Position numbers and translations under genes: made by a program. The notes under the pieces were generated by a model that saw only the letters and a program-made list of their open reading frames with translations, did no database searches and was not told the origin of the DNA. Source: Mangrovimonas xylaniphaga (lineage in GTDB: Bacteria > Bacteroidota > Bacteroidia > Flavobacteriales > Flavobacteriaceae). Taken from it: DNA of 64,000 nt. Shown here one piece after another: positions 52,802 through 61,177 of this stretch. The stretch lies in contig NZ_LBIP01000013.1 of assembly GCF_001280435.1 (NCBI RefSeq), forward strand, positions 1,736,001 to 1,800,000, in the 5' to 3' direction. Each line of letters begins with the position of its first letter. Within the stretch, counting starts at the first letter, position 1.

Positions 52802-52854
52802 GGCTATAAACAAAAATGTAGTAACTGAAAAGTTGTTATTCTACAATCTATAGC
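52802..52854. other. Long imperfect inverted repeat at the end of the barrel pseudogene
   Basis: GGCTATA pairs with TATAGCC at the ends, TGTAG with CTACA inside, and AACT with AGTT near the loop. It has no clear T run on either side. It overlaps the last codons of the frame-corrected gene and may be the remains of a terminator. Confidence 0.35.
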
Positions 52855-53380
52855 CAATTCCATTTTAAAAATGCTATTATCTGAATCAAACGTCTTGGGT
52901 TTGGGTAAACCTTCATCATAGTAAAATCCAGAAACATATTCACTCGTCCTGAATTTGCAAAAAAATGTTTTTGATTATATCGTAGCTTAGGCCTAAGTTG
53001 AGGTTTATTCCACTAACTACACGTCCTGATTTCCTATAAGTCATTAAGGTGTAGCCTAGCCCTGTTTGTGGTCTAATTTTTTTTAGACTGTTTAATTCAG
53101 TGTATATTTTAGGTTGAATTACATAAAGTGTTTTAAAGCTAGATTCTCTAACGTTTCCATTAAATTTAAATATACTTGCATTGGTATGAAAGCCGATGTT
53201 TAAGTGGTTTGTTTTTATAAACCTGACTCTAAATCCAAAGTCCGCTATTCCAGAGTAATTGTCCTTTATAAAACTATTTTCCGTTAGTACTGGGAAATTT
53301 AATTCAAGGCTGTACTTTGATTCTTGGGAGTATAATTTAATCGAAATGAGTGTCAGTAGAGTAAATAATATCTTTTTCAA
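52804..53380 (-). pseudogene. Outer-membrane beta-barrel-like gene with a frameshift
   Basis: The first frame (52940-53380) gives 146 aa: signal peptide (MKKILFTLLTLISIKLYSQ) and strands such as GIADFGFRVRFI, NIGFHTNASIF and GINLNLGLSYDI typical of small outer-membrane barrels. It ends abruptly at ...NIFLQIQDE. Dropping one base in the seven-A run at 52959-52965 opens a second frame (SEYVSGFYYDEGLPKPKTF, DNSIFKMELAI) down to a stop at 52804, restoring a natural barrel ending. Thus it is either a recent pseudogene, a phase-variable gene switching at the homopolymer, or a sequencing error. Flanked by REP-like and 96-bp elements. Confidence 0.55.
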
Positions 53381-53513
53381 AGCAGGATATAAAATGGTTA
53401 AATCAAGTTGGGAATAAATACTTACAGTCCTTAAGAGACTTAAGGAGAATAGATTGATTTTGGGTCAAATATAATAGATTAATATTACAAATACGGATTG
53501 GTTTGGATGTTTT

Positions 53514-53609
53514 GTCATTCCGACGAAGGAGGAATCTTTTTGGCTTCATAAAGATTATTTATTGTGCTTCCCTCTATGCTGAAATCGAAGAGTTGACGGG
53601 GTGAATGAC
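53514..53609 (+). repeat. 96-bp MITE-like element, copy 3
   Basis: Starts GTCATTCCGACGAAGGAGGA and ends GGTGAATGAC, with terminal GTCATT/AATGAC perfect. The central part has drifted most among the copies. Confidence 0.75.
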
Positions 53610-53690
53610 GAAGTTTGCTGCACTTAATACAAACTCGCACCAGAAAGGGTAAAAGGATTAGTAACTTCTTGCTTCAAATTATTCCGTGCG

Positions 53691-53743
53691 TCTTCTCGAT
53701 ACAATTGCTCTTCGTTAACACTCATAACAATTACTCGAAGTGA
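53691..53743 (+). repeat. REP-like element, 53-bp subtype, copy 4
   Basis: Ends TCTTCTCGATAC and ACTCGAAGTGA match the family, and the middle resembles copy 3 (CTCTTCGTTAACACTC). It is paired with a 45-bp element in the opposite orientation. Confidence 0.7.
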
Positions 53744-53787
53744 CGATGGTGTTCTTGTTGGGGCTTTGTGTGAAATATAACCCTGAG

Positions 53788-53832
53788 GTCGGTTCGAGTG
53801 GAATGCTTGCAAAGCATCTTGTATCGAGAATA
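53788..53832 (-). repeat. REP-like element, 45-bp subtype, copy 3
   Basis: It begins GTCGGTTCGAGTG and ends TATCGAGAATA. The centre has a different hairpin, ATGCTT-GC-AAAGCAT, from the AATTCTT/AAGAATT of copies 1 and 2, so stem pairing is kept while sequence changes. Confidence 0.7.
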
Positions 53833-53870
53833 ACCTCGTGTTGCAATCGTATTTTATTTTAATCCAAAAA

Positions 53871-53907
53871 AAACATCCCAAAAGCTAATGCTGCCTTTGG
53901 GATGTTT
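53871..53907 (-). terminator. Terminator of the S9 peptidase gene
   Basis: A 12-bp perfect stem (53871-53882 with 53896-53907) with a 13-nt loop; on the minus strand it is followed by a T tract. It lies 26 bases after the stop codon of the peptidase. Confidence 0.85.
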
Positions 53908-53932
53908 CGGAATATAGATATTGGGGCTTTTC

Positions 53933-55870
53933 TTATTCTGAAATGGTTTCAGAGGATTCGTTCATTAAGGTGTCATCTAACCACTTAAAGAACTCATGTT
54001 GCCAAACCATCGCGTTTTGTGGGTTCAATACCCAGTGGTTTTCTTCTGGCAAGTATAATAGTTTACTCTTCAATCCTAATATTTTAGCAGCTTGGAAAGC
54101 GCTTAAACCTTGCTCAATTGGCACACGGTAATCTTTTCCTCCTTGAATGATAAAGATAGGCGCATTCCATTTGGATACATGGTTGATAGGGTTGAATTCG
54201 TTATAGGCTTTTTGGGCCACTTTGTTGTCTAAGTCCCAGTAGTTGCCACCAAAGTCGTGGTTTACAAAAAACAACTCTTCGGTAGTACCAAACATGGTTC
54301 TAGTGTCAAATACACCATCGTGGGCAATAAAGGTTTTAAAACGGTTGTTGTGGATTCCTGCCAAGTAGAACACAGAATACCCACCGTAGCTGGCACCAAT
54401 GGCACCCAAACGGTCGTTGTCTACATAAGGCTCTTCAGCAATGGCGTCGATTGCCGATAGGTAATCTCTCATTACCTGACCTCCCCAATCCTTACTGATG
54501 GCTTCGTTCCATTCTACACCGTGACCGGGCATTCCTCTTCTGTTAGGAGCTACCACAATATAGCCTTGAGAGGCCATTAATTGGAAATTCCAACGGTAAG
54601 AATAAAACTGCGATAATGGCGATTGTGGGCCACCTTGTGCATATAATAAGGTTGGGTATTTTTTAGAGGCGTCAAAATTTGGAGGCAAAATTACCCAAAC
54701 CAACATTTGCTTGTTGTCTGTAGTGGTTACATAACGCTTTTCAACTTTTGGCAAATCGATGTTGCTGTAAAGCTCGTCGTTTACGTTGGTAAGTTGTTTG
54801 AAGGTTTGCTTTTTTAGGTTGTAGGCAAACACTTCGGTAGCGTGGTTCATGTCGCCACGGGTAACGATAAGGGTGTTGTCCAATTCAGCAACGATACCTC
54901 TAACGTCAAACTGCCCTTCGGAAATTTGGGTTACCACAGGGGCAATTCTTTTCTTTCCAGGATAGTTTACCTCAAATAATTGAATGGTACCATCTACAGG
55001 CGCTGTAAAGAATACTTTTTTACCGTCGTTGCTCCATTTAAAGCTGTTTACGGTACCGTCCCACTGTTGGGTTAGGTTTTGTTTTACACCGTTTTCAAGA
55101 ACAATAATGTCGTTTTTGTCACTTTCGTAACCGTCGGTTTTCATTTGCAACCAAGACAAAGCACCTTTTGGGCTAAAGGTAGGATTGGTATCGTAACCCA
55201 TGTTCCCTTCGGTGATGTTGGTCGTGGTTTTAGTATCTAGGTCGTACTTGTAAATATCGGTGTTGGTGCTGGTAGCATAGGCTTTACCTTTCAGCTTCTT
55301 GCTTACGTAGTAAATGCTCTTGCTGTCTGGAGACCACACGTAATCCTCGTCGCCACCAAATGGCATTTGTGGAGCGTAGTAAGGCTCGTTTGGCATGATG
55401 TCAATTGCTGTATCATCTTCAGCATTGATATCTTTATAGAATACATGATTGAAACTTCCATCTTGCCAAGTGTCCCAATGGCGGTTGTCCAAATCGGTAA
55501 ACACGTAGGCATCTGCCTTGTCCAGGTTTTTATAAATGTCGGTCGCTTTGATATCTTCAATATGCACCGCTTTGTGGAATACTTTATAAGCTCCGTTTGG
55601 GGCAATATTTTTATCGGCTACGGTAATGGCTTCCTTTTCAATGGCTATTGCAGCTCCTCCTTCCACAGGAATTTGAAAGTAAGCGGTGTCAAAACCATTT
55701 TCGGCAATATTTGGGGTTTTTACACTGTAGATAATGTGGGAATTATCATTAGATAATCCTATAACGCTAATGCGCTTTACGGTCCACAACATTTCAGGAT
55801 CCATAACTTGTTGAGCTTGGATGGTGTTGGCAGTAATCACTAAACTTAAGATTAAGATTAATTTCTTCAT
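53933..55870 (-). CDS. S9 family (prolyl-oligopeptidase-like) peptidase
   Basis: The 645-aa protein has a signal peptide (about 1-19, ending TIQAQ) and an N-terminal beta-propeller (about 25-375; repeats such as FSWSPDSKSIYYVS-type WSPDSKSIYYVSKK). The C-terminal alpha/beta-hydrolase domain (about 390-640) contains nucleophile elbow GASYGGYS, Asp in GGKDYRVP and His in EENHWV. This matches the acylaminoacyl/dipeptidyl-peptidase-like S9 enzymes. It likely cleaves oligopeptides in the periplasm. Single gene with its own terminator. Confidence 0.93.
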   Translation of the reverse strand: MKKLILILSLVITANTIQAQQVMDPEMLWTVKRISVIGLSNDNSHIIYSVKTPNIAENGFDTAYFQIPVEGGAAIAIEKEAITVADKNIAPNGAYKVFHKAVHIEDIKATDIYKNLDKADAYVFTDLDNRHWDTWQDGSFNHVFYKDINAEDDTAIDIMPNEPYYAPQMPFGGDEDYVWSPDSKSIYYVSKKLKGKAYATSTNTDIYKYDLDTKTTTNITEGNMGYDTNPTFSPKGALSWLQMKTDGYESDKNDIIVLENGVKQNLTQQWDGTVNSFKWSNDGKKVFFTAPVDGTIQLFEVNYPGKKRIAPVVTQISEGQFDVRGIVAELDNTLIVTRGDMNHATEVFAYNLKKQTFKQLTNVNDELYSNIDLPKVEKRYVTTTDNKQMLVWVILPPNFDASKKYPTLLYAQGGPQSPLSQFYSYRWNFQLMASQGYIVVAPNRRGMPGHGVEWNEAISKDWGGQVMRDYLSAIDAIAEEPYVDNDRLGAIGASYGGYSVFYLAGIHNNRFKTFIAHDGVFDTRTMFGTTEELFFVNHDFGGNYWDLDNKVAQKAYNEFNPINHVSKWNAPIFIIQGGKDYRVPIEQGLSAFQAAKILGLKSKLLYLPEENHWVLNPQNAMVWQHEFFKWLDDTLMNESSETISE

Positions 55871-55997
55871 GTAGTTAATTTTTAAACAGCGCCAAATATA
55901 TCAATTACTTCACGGTTACGGTATTAAAGTTTTTATAAAGTATCCCCATTTTTTTGAACAGGAAATGTTAAATTCCCCTAAGCTTCTAAATTTTTCA

Positions 55998-56357
55998 ATG
56001 GCACAGCACAATACTTTAGGAAATAAGGGAGAGCAATTGGCAGTGGATTTTCTGCTGAACAAAGGCTATGCCATCATGGAGCGCAACTACAGGTTCGATA
56101 AGGCCGAAGTGGATATTATTGCCCAAAAGAATGGTGTTTTGGCCATTGTTGAAGTGAAAACACGCTCCACCGCCGATTTTGGAAACCCTGAAGAGTTTGT
56201 AAAACCAAAGCAGATTCAACGGTTGGTAAAGGCTGTAGACGTCTATGTCACAGAAAATGCATTGGACGTAGAAGTGCGTTTTGACATTGTGGCCATTGTT
56301 AAAAACGGCAAGGACTTTTCCATAGAACACTTGGAAGATGCCTTTTATTATTTCTAG
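55998..56357 (+). CDS. yraN: YraN family (UPF0102) nuclease-fold protein
   Basis: I choose the ATG at 55998 (MAQHNTLGNKGEQLAVDFLL); the 55965 start adds 11 residues that are not typical. The 119-aa protein has GNKGEQLAVDFLLNKGYAIMERNYRFDKAEVDIIA and VEVKTRS, the restriction-endonuclease-like fold with E, D and E-x-K residues in place. YraN proteins are widespread, probably Holliday-junction or DNA-end processing related, but the activity is not settled. Confidence 0.9.
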   Translation: MAQHNTLGNKGEQLAVDFLLNKGYAIMERNYRFDKAEVDIIAQKNGVLAIVEVKTRSTADFGNPEEFVKPKQIQRLVKAVDVYVTENALDVEVRFDIVAIVKNGKDFSIEHLEDAFYYF

Positions 56358-56492
56358 GAAGGTCGTTCATCGAAACTTGTAGGAAAAATTCTTTTCATTA
56401 GTATTAATTTGCGTCATACATCGATTAAATTGTGATTTTGGTCATACGTTCCGTAATTTCATCATTGATTTAACCCCAAATCTATTTTATCG

Positions 56493-57146
56493 ATGAAAAA
56501 AATTACATACACGCTTTCTGCGTTGCTATTACTGTTAAGTATGAGCTGCCAAGTGGAAAGTGTCAATGCCGATGATTTTGAAAGTGCCAGTAAAAAGCCT
56601 CAAACTTCAAGTGCTCCGGAGGCCGTTGTAAATCCCGAAGAAGTTTCCTTGGGTGATTTAGATACCGATAATCCTTGCGTAAGTGTTAATTTGATTGCAG
56701 GACAACATCATGTTGCCGGAGACGTTTCGGTTTACAATGACGGGGAGCATTTATTTGTTATTTTCAGTTCTAATGGTGAGTGGACGCTTGGAACTACGCA
56801 TTTAAGCTTAGGAAATTGCGAGGATGATTGGGTGCCTTTAAACGGTGCCGGAAATCCCCAAATAGGGCAGTTTCCATTTACCGAGCCTATTTCCGCTACT
56901 GAGTACGAAGTGGTGTATGCCATTAGCTTGGAAAGTTTAGGAGATAACTATTGTTTTGCGGCACATGCGGAGGTTGAAGGACCTACTGGAGGTGAAACGG
57001 CTTGGGCAGAAGGAGCCCAGTTTGATGGCAATAGTTGGGCTATGTTTGTAGAGGCTTCTCTATTGGATTGCCCAGATACTGCTACAGAAGATCCTACCGA
57101 TGGTGGTGAGGATGATGGAGAAGAAGAGGCTCCACTTCCGACCTAG
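56493..57146 (+). CDS. Acidic lipoprotein of unknown function
   Basis: The 217-aa protein has a lipobox (ALLLLLSMSC, Cys19). After a linker comes a beta domain (about 60-195) with CVSVNLIAGQHHVAGDVSVYNDGEHLFVIFSSNGEWTLGTTHLSLGNC. A very acidic tail (TEDPTDGGEDDGEEEAP) ends the protein. The GDV-V-ND---L-V-Y-----W-L--THL pattern is shared by many uncharacterised Bacteroidetes lipoproteins. The acidic tail may bind cations. Outer-membrane location is likely. Function unknown. Confidence 0.75.
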   Translation: MKKITYTLSALLLLLSMSCQVESVNADDFESASKKPQTSSAPEAVVNPEEVSLGDLDTDNPCVSVNLIAGQHHVAGDVSVYNDGEHLFVIFSSNGEWTLGTTHLSLGNCEDDWVPLNGAGNPQIGQFPFTEPISATEYEVVYAISLESLGDNYCFAAHAEVEGPTGGETAWAEGAQFDGNSWAMFVEASLLDCPDTATEDPTDGGEDDGEEEAPLPT

Positions 57147-57168
57147 GAAATGGTACTATTTGAATACT

Positions 57169-57195
57169 AAAAAACCTGCAGATGCAGGTTTTTTT
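57169..57195. terminator. Terminator between acidic lipoprotein gene and nadD
   Basis: AAAAAACCTGCA pairs with TGCAGGTTTTTT over a GA turn, with A and T tracts on either side; it can serve both convergent genes. It touches the nadD stop codon. Confidence 0.9.
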
Positions 57196-57772
57196 ATTTA
57201 TAGAAATTCATCTCATCTATGTACTTCCAGACAGGGGCAGGCAGCATTGGCCTTACATTTTGACCTTCTTTGATCGCTTTTCTTATAAAAGTTGAGGAGA
57301 GTTCCATAATGGGAGCATTCACGCGATGGATTTTTGGGTGTCCATCAAACTGCGTGTGTAATTCTCCTTCAGACAATCGCGGGTACACGTAAAGGTTGTA
57401 TTGTTCCAAGATGGTCTCGTAATTCTTCCACTTATGGAAACTCTTTAGGTTGTCCTCTCCCATAATCAAGGAAAAGTTGTGTTTTGGGTACTTTTCCTGA
57501 AGGTAGGTTAAGGTATTGACTGTGTAATTGGGTTGAGGCAGTCCAAATTCAATATCGCTGGGCTCCAGTTTAATGTAGTCTTCGGTAGCTTGGTACACCA
57601 TTTCCAATCGCTGGTGGTTATCCAACAGGGTACTTTTCTTCTTAAAAGGATTATGTGGCGTGACCACAAACCATATTTTATCCAAATTGCTATTCTCAGC
57701 AAGATGGTTGGCAATTATAAGGTGCCCTATGTGGATAGGATTAAAGGTCCCAAAATAGAGTCCGATGTTCAT
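57194..57772 (-). CDS. nadD: Nicotinate-nucleotide adenylyltransferase
   Basis: The 192-aa enzyme has the nucleotidyltransferase signature GLYFGTFNPIHIGHL (HIGH at 14-17) and C-terminal SSTFIRKAI (the ISSTxIR motif). It adenylates nicotinate mononucleotide to form deamido-NAD in NAD biosynthesis. The start lies 3 bases after the gmk stop, so it is the last gene of yicC-gmk-nadD. Confidence 0.95.
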   Translation of the reverse strand: MNIGLYFGTFNPIHIGHLIIANHLAENSNLDKIWFVVTPHNPFKKKSTLLDNHQRLEMVYQATEDYIKLEPSDIEFGLPQPNYTVNTLTYLQEKYPKHNFSLIMGEDNLKSFHKWKNYETILEQYNLYVYPRLSEGELHTQFDGHPKIHRVNAPIMELSSTFIRKAIKEGQNVRPMLPAPVWKYIDEMNFYK

Positions 57773-57775
57773 GGC

Positions 57776-58348
57776 TTACTCCTTTATAAAATTGGACACC
57801 AAGTTGTAGGCTTCTTCCAAGGCAACGTCAAGGTCTTTGTTCACGACAATTTTATCGAAAAGCGGCGCGGTGGCCAATTCGGCAGAAGCTTTGGAAACTC
57901 GCATGTTGATTTTGTCCTCACTTTCAGTTTTACGTTTTTTAAGGCGAATTTTCAACTCGTCGATGCTTGGTGGCTTTACAAAAATGGCCAAGGTCTGTTC
58001 TGGGAATTTACGCTTGATACGCAAACCTCCAGACACGTCGATATCAAAAATAACGTGCTTGCCTTTGGCCCAAATGCGTTCTACTTCGCTCTTTAAAGTG
58101 CCATAGAAATTATCTCTGTAGACTTCTTCCCATTCCAGGAATTCGTCGTTTTTAATTTTTTGTTTGAAATCCTCGAAGGATAAAAAGTAGTAGTCTTTGC
58201 CGTCTACTTCTTCGCCTCTTGGAGCACGGGAAGTGGCCGAAATGGAAAATTCCAGACCTAATTCTTCTTGTTTTAGTAAATGTTTGACAATGGTGGTTTT
58301 ACCTGAGCCGGAAGGCGCAGAAAATACAATTAATTTACCTTTGTTCAT
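57776..58348 (-). CDS. gmk: Guanylate kinase
   Basis: The 190-aa enzyme has the P-loop SAPSGSGKTT (about 10-19), GMP-binding SATSRAPRGEEVDGKDYYF and the Walker-B-like VIFDIDVSGG region. It phosphorylates GMP to GDP. It is 7 bp after yicC and 3 bp before nadD, so the three are one transcript. The gene order yicC-gmk is very common in bacteria, which supports the call. Confidence 0.97.
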   Translation of the reverse strand: MNKGKLIVFSAPSGSGKTTIVKHLLKQEELGLEFSISATSRAPRGEEVDGKDYYFLSFEDFKQKIKNDEFLEWEEVYRDNFYGTLKSEVERIWAKGKHVIFDIDVSGGLRIKRKFPEQTLAIFVKPPSIDELKIRLKKRKTESEDKINMRVSKASAELATAPLFDKIVVNKDLDVALEEAYNLVSNFIKE

Positions 58349-58355
58349 TACGGTA

Positions 58356-59213
58356 TTATAATACGTTTAATAGTTGTTCTTTGATCTTTTCCAGTTCATC
58401 CTTCATTTGAACTACCAGTTTTTGCATTGGGGCATAGTTGGATTTGGAACCTATGGTATTGATTTCACGGCCCATTTCCTGACTGATGAACCCAAGTTTC
58501 TTACCGTTGGAATCGGCGGACTTTAGGGCTTTCAAAAAGTAGTCCAAATGATTTTGCAAGCGTACTTTTTCTTCGGTAATGTCAAACTTTTCAATATAAT
58601 AAACCAATTCCTGCTCAAAGCGGTTTTCGTCTACTTTTTCTTTAATGTCGGCAATGCCTTTTTCCAATCTGGCACGCACCCCTTCAATACGCTCTGGATC
58701 CATTTCAATCACGGCTTCCAAAAGTCTGTGGATGTTTTCAACACGGTCTTCAAACTCTGTTTCCAAAGCCTTCCCCTCATCCAAGCGGTATTTCTGGATT
58801 TTCTCAATGCTCTCGTTGATGGTGGCTGCAATGCTTGCCCACTCATCTTCATCAATCTCATCGCGTTCTGTGGTTACCGAGTCTGGAAGGCGGATGGCCA
58901 TTTTAAGTAGTTCGGTTTCATCTCCATCAACTACATCCTTAAGTTGCTTGATGTATTCCTTAACGACAGTTTTATTGATTTGTGACGAGGTTTCTTCCCC
59001 AGTGATTTCCATATACAATGAAAAATCGATCTTGCCACGCTCCAGTTGGGAAGCAATGAGCTTCCTAATATCCAGCTCCTTTTCCCTGTACACAGAAGGC
59101 ATGCGGGTGTTGAGATCTAAATTTTTACTGTTTAGAGATTTTATTTCAATGGAAATCTTTTTGCTAGGAAGCTGTAGTACAGATTTTCCATAGCCTGTCA
59201 TTGACTGTATCAT
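58356..59213 (-). CDS. yicC: YicC family endoribonuclease
   Basis: The 285-aa protein starts with the family signature MIQSMTGYGK, has SLNSKNLDLNTRMPS and ends with the conserved helix region SQEMGREINTIGSKSNYAPMQKLVVQMKDELEKIKEQLLNVL. YicC proteins are stress-linked endoribonucleases in several bacteria. First gene of the operon. Confidence 0.95.
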   Translation of the reverse strand: MIQSMTGYGKSVLQLPSKKISIEIKSLNSKNLDLNTRMPSVYREKELDIRKLIASQLERGKIDFSLYMEITGEETSSQINKTVVKEYIKQLKDVVDGDETELLKMAIRLPDSVTTERDEIDEDEWASIAATINESIEKIQKYRLDEGKALETEFEDRVENIHRLLEAVIEMDPERIEGVRARLEKGIADIKEKVDENRFEQELVYYIEKFDITEEKVRLQNHLDYFLKALKSADSNGKKLGFISQEMGREINTIGSKSNYAPMQKLVVQMKDELEKIKEQLLNVL

Positions 59214-59312
59214 GAACTTAGTTTATAAAGTTGTGCAAAGGTAAACAAAAAGCTAAAGTTAAGGATATTATAAAATAGCGCTATTTGTTATGCTTGCATA
59301 GTAAAATTAGCA

Positions 59313-59320
59313 TAAATTTG
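59313..59320 (+). promoter_or_regulatory. -7 box before the thioesterase gene
   Basis: TAAATTTG matches TAnnTTTG and lies 20 bases before the start. A CTTG 16 bases upstream is a possible -33. Confidence 0.4.
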
Positions 59321-59340
59321 TTTGAAACAAAAAAACAGCT

Positions 59341-59817
59341 ATGTACAAGAAAGTTTTTGAGATAAGATGGAGCGATGTAGATGCCAATAGGCATTTGGCC
59401 AATTCGGCGTATGTGAATTTTATGAGCCATACCCGGGTGTCTTTTTTTGACGACCATGATTTTTCGTTGGCCGATCTCGCCAAATTCGATATCAGCCCGG
59501 TTATTTTTTATGAACATATCTACTATTTTAAGGAGGCTTTTATGGGAACACCTATTACCGTGTCCTTAGAAATAAAAGGGTTTAGTAATGATGGGATGTT
59601 CTTTAAGTTTGAACATGACCTTTACGACCATAAAGGGAATCACTTGGCCAATTGTGAATTGATGGGCGCTTGGATCAACTTAAAAACCAGAAAGCTTACC
59701 GGTTTGCCGGAAAATCTACTAGAGGAAATTATGTCACTCCCCAAAGCCGAGGACTTTAAAATATTGACCAAAGAAGATACCCGTAAACACGGGAAAATGC
59801 CAAAAAACCTTAGTTAG
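59341..59817 (+). CDS. Acyl-CoA thioesterase (4HBT hotdog family)
   Basis: The 158-aa hotdog-fold protein begins with FEIRWSDVDANRHLANSAYVNFMSHTRVSFF, the 4-hydroxybenzoyl-CoA-thioesterase-type active-site block with the acidic residue in SDVDAN. Such enzymes hydrolyse acyl-CoA. The substrate is unknown. Its stop overlaps the stop of the convergent EamA gene by 4 bases (TTAG), with no terminator in between. Confidence 0.9.
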   Translation: MYKKVFEIRWSDVDANRHLANSAYVNFMSHTRVSFFDDHDFSLADLAKFDISPVIFYEHIYYFKEAFMGTPITVSLEIKGFSNDGMFFKFEHDLYDHKGNHLANCELMGAWINLKTRKLTGLPENLLEEIMSLPKAEDFKILTKEDTRKHGKMPKNLS

Positions 59818-60701
59818 TTCTTAGGTTTTTTGGTTACCAAAAATACCCCTGTCATAATCAAGGCTGCGGCACTTAGTTTGATAACATTTAAGGTGTCGCT
59901 GCCCATGGCTACGGCAAATATGCCTGCTACCACGGGCTGCATGTACAAAAAGGTGCCTACGGTGGATGCTCTTAATTTGCTTAGGGAGAAAAGATTTAAC
60001 AAATAGGTGCCAAAGGTTGCACCAATAACCACAAAGCCCACGGCAAAATAGGTGTAAGGAGTAAAGGAGTTAAGGTTGACACTTTTTAGTTCGCTAAACC
60101 CAAAGGGCACCACCCAAATAAGTCCAAACGTGAACAACCATTTAATAAAGGTGAGCGGATGGTATTTGTCTACCACTTTTTTTATGATGATGAGGTAGAA
60201 GCTATAGGATACGGCATTGATAAACACCAAAAAATTCCCGAGTAAGATATGGTCTCCCACTTGGGTAGACTTTCCATAAACCGAAAGTACAATGGCGCCC
60301 GTAAATCCAAGCAGTACCCCCAGGATTTTTAGGTTGGTAATCTTTTCTTTTAGCAACACCGCCGAAAAGATCAACACTACAATGGGCACCACGGTCATGA
60401 TTACCGAGGCGTGTATGGGCGTGGTAAACTGTAATCCTTTAAAAAAGGTGAGCATGTTGAGGCCTATTCCAAAAATGGAAGCAAGGAAAAATGTTCTAAA
60501 ATCTTTGGGAGCTATTTTTTCTTTAGGAGCAAAAATGCCAATGATCCAAAAAAGCCCTGTTGCTCCTAATACCCTTAGTAGAATGAACGCAAAAGGCTGA
60601 ACGTGCCCATCGTCAATAACATCGTTGGCAAATGTAAAGTTAACTCCATAAAGCACCTGTACCACGCATGCCGCGATAAGTGCCCATACCCTACCGTTCA
60701 T
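59814..60701 (-). CDS. EamA/DMT family transporter
   Basis: The 295-aa protein has ten predicted helices in two EamA repeats (about 5-140 and 150-290). Patterns include LNMLTFFKGLQFTTPIHASVIMTVVPIVVLIFSAVLL and LFSLSKLRASTVGTFLYMQPVVAGIFAVAMGSDT. The substrate is not predictable. It is 20 bases downstream of the ArsC-like gene and probably co-transcribed. Confidence 0.88.
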   Translation of the reverse strand: MNGRVWALIAACVVQVLYGVNFTFANDVIDDGHVQPFAFILLRVLGATGLFWIIGIFAPKEKIAPKDFRTFFLASIFGIGLNMLTFFKGLQFTTPIHASVIMTVVPIVVLIFSAVLLKEKITNLKILGVLLGFTGAIVLSVYGKSTQVGDHILLGNFLVFINAVSYSFYLIIIKKVVDKYHPLTFIKWLFTFGLIWVVPFGFSELKSVNLNSFTPYTYFAVGFVVIGATFGTYLLNLFSLSKLRASTVGTFLYMQPVVAGIFAVAMGSDTLNVIKLSAAALIMTGVFLVTKKPKN

Positions 60702-60721
60702 ATGTAATTTGCTGAGTAAGT

Positions 60722-61078
60722 TTAGTTGCTGTGGATAGCTTGTTTGGCAGCTTCCACCACTTTTTTGCTATTGCCGATAAAGATGGCATCGTTGTAAATA
60801 ATTACAGGACGGCTCAAAAAAGTATAATGCTCCAAAATGTAGTGTTTGAAATCCTTTTCAGTTAGGTTTTGGTCCTTGAGGCCCATTTCCTTGTACAATT
60901 GGGCACGCTTACTAAACAAGGCTTCAAAACTACCGGCCAAAGTCCCCATTTCATCCAATTGCGCCACCGTAATGGGTTCGGTCTTGATGTCCTGGAATAT
61001 AAAGTCGGAGGGAAGGTCCAACTCTTTAATGATTCTTACGCAGGTGCTACAGGTTTTTAGATAGTAAATTTTTTTCAT
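60722..61078 (-). CDS. ArsC/Spx-family thioredoxin-like protein
   Basis: I start at MKKIYYLKTCSTC (61078); two residues upstream another ATG (61084) is possible. The 118-aa protein has the CxxC of KTCSTC (Cys10, Cys13) and the LSRPVII motif near the end of the ArsC/Spx fold. It may be a thiol-based arsenate reductase relative or a MgsR/Spx-like regulator. Lone copies like this one in Bacteroidetes are not proven arsenate reductases. Its stop is 20 bases from the EamA start. Confidence 0.85.
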   Translation of the reverse strand: MKKIYYLKTCSTCVRIIKELDLPSDFIFQDIKTEPITVAQLDEMGTLAGSFEALFSKRAQLYKEMGLKDQNLTEKDFKHYILEHYTFLSRPVIIYNDAIFIGNSKKVVEAAKQAIHSN

Positions 61079-61177
61079 GGCCAAGCATTATAAAACCGAA
61101 AAGGAATCTTTTCATTTGGAGTGCAAAGTAAAATCATTTCAAAAGAAATTTACTTACTTTTAGTGAAAATTTAAGAC

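Larger units (their letters stand above)
52430..52803. other. Gene-free stretch with REP-like and 96-bp elements
   Basis: It holds a 53-bp element (52470-52522) directly followed by a 96-bp element (52536-52631). The last part, up to about 52803, shows no feature that I can support. Confidence 0.6.
53381..53932. other. Repeat-rich intergenic region (552 bp)
   Basis: It holds the third 96-bp element (53514-53609), a 53-bp/45-bp REP-like pair (53691-53743 and 53788-53832) and the S9 peptidase terminator (53871-53907). I see no gene. Confidence 0.65.

Noticed and set aside
58548-59193. Overlapping plus-strand frames antisense to yicC
   Set aside because: They are shadows of a strongly recognised gene; composition follows the yicC codon pattern in reverse.
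60722-61078. Arsenate-resistance operon
   Set aside because: Only an ArsC-like fold is present; no ArsR, ArsB/Acr3 or ArsA gene is nearby, so I do not call arsenic resistance.
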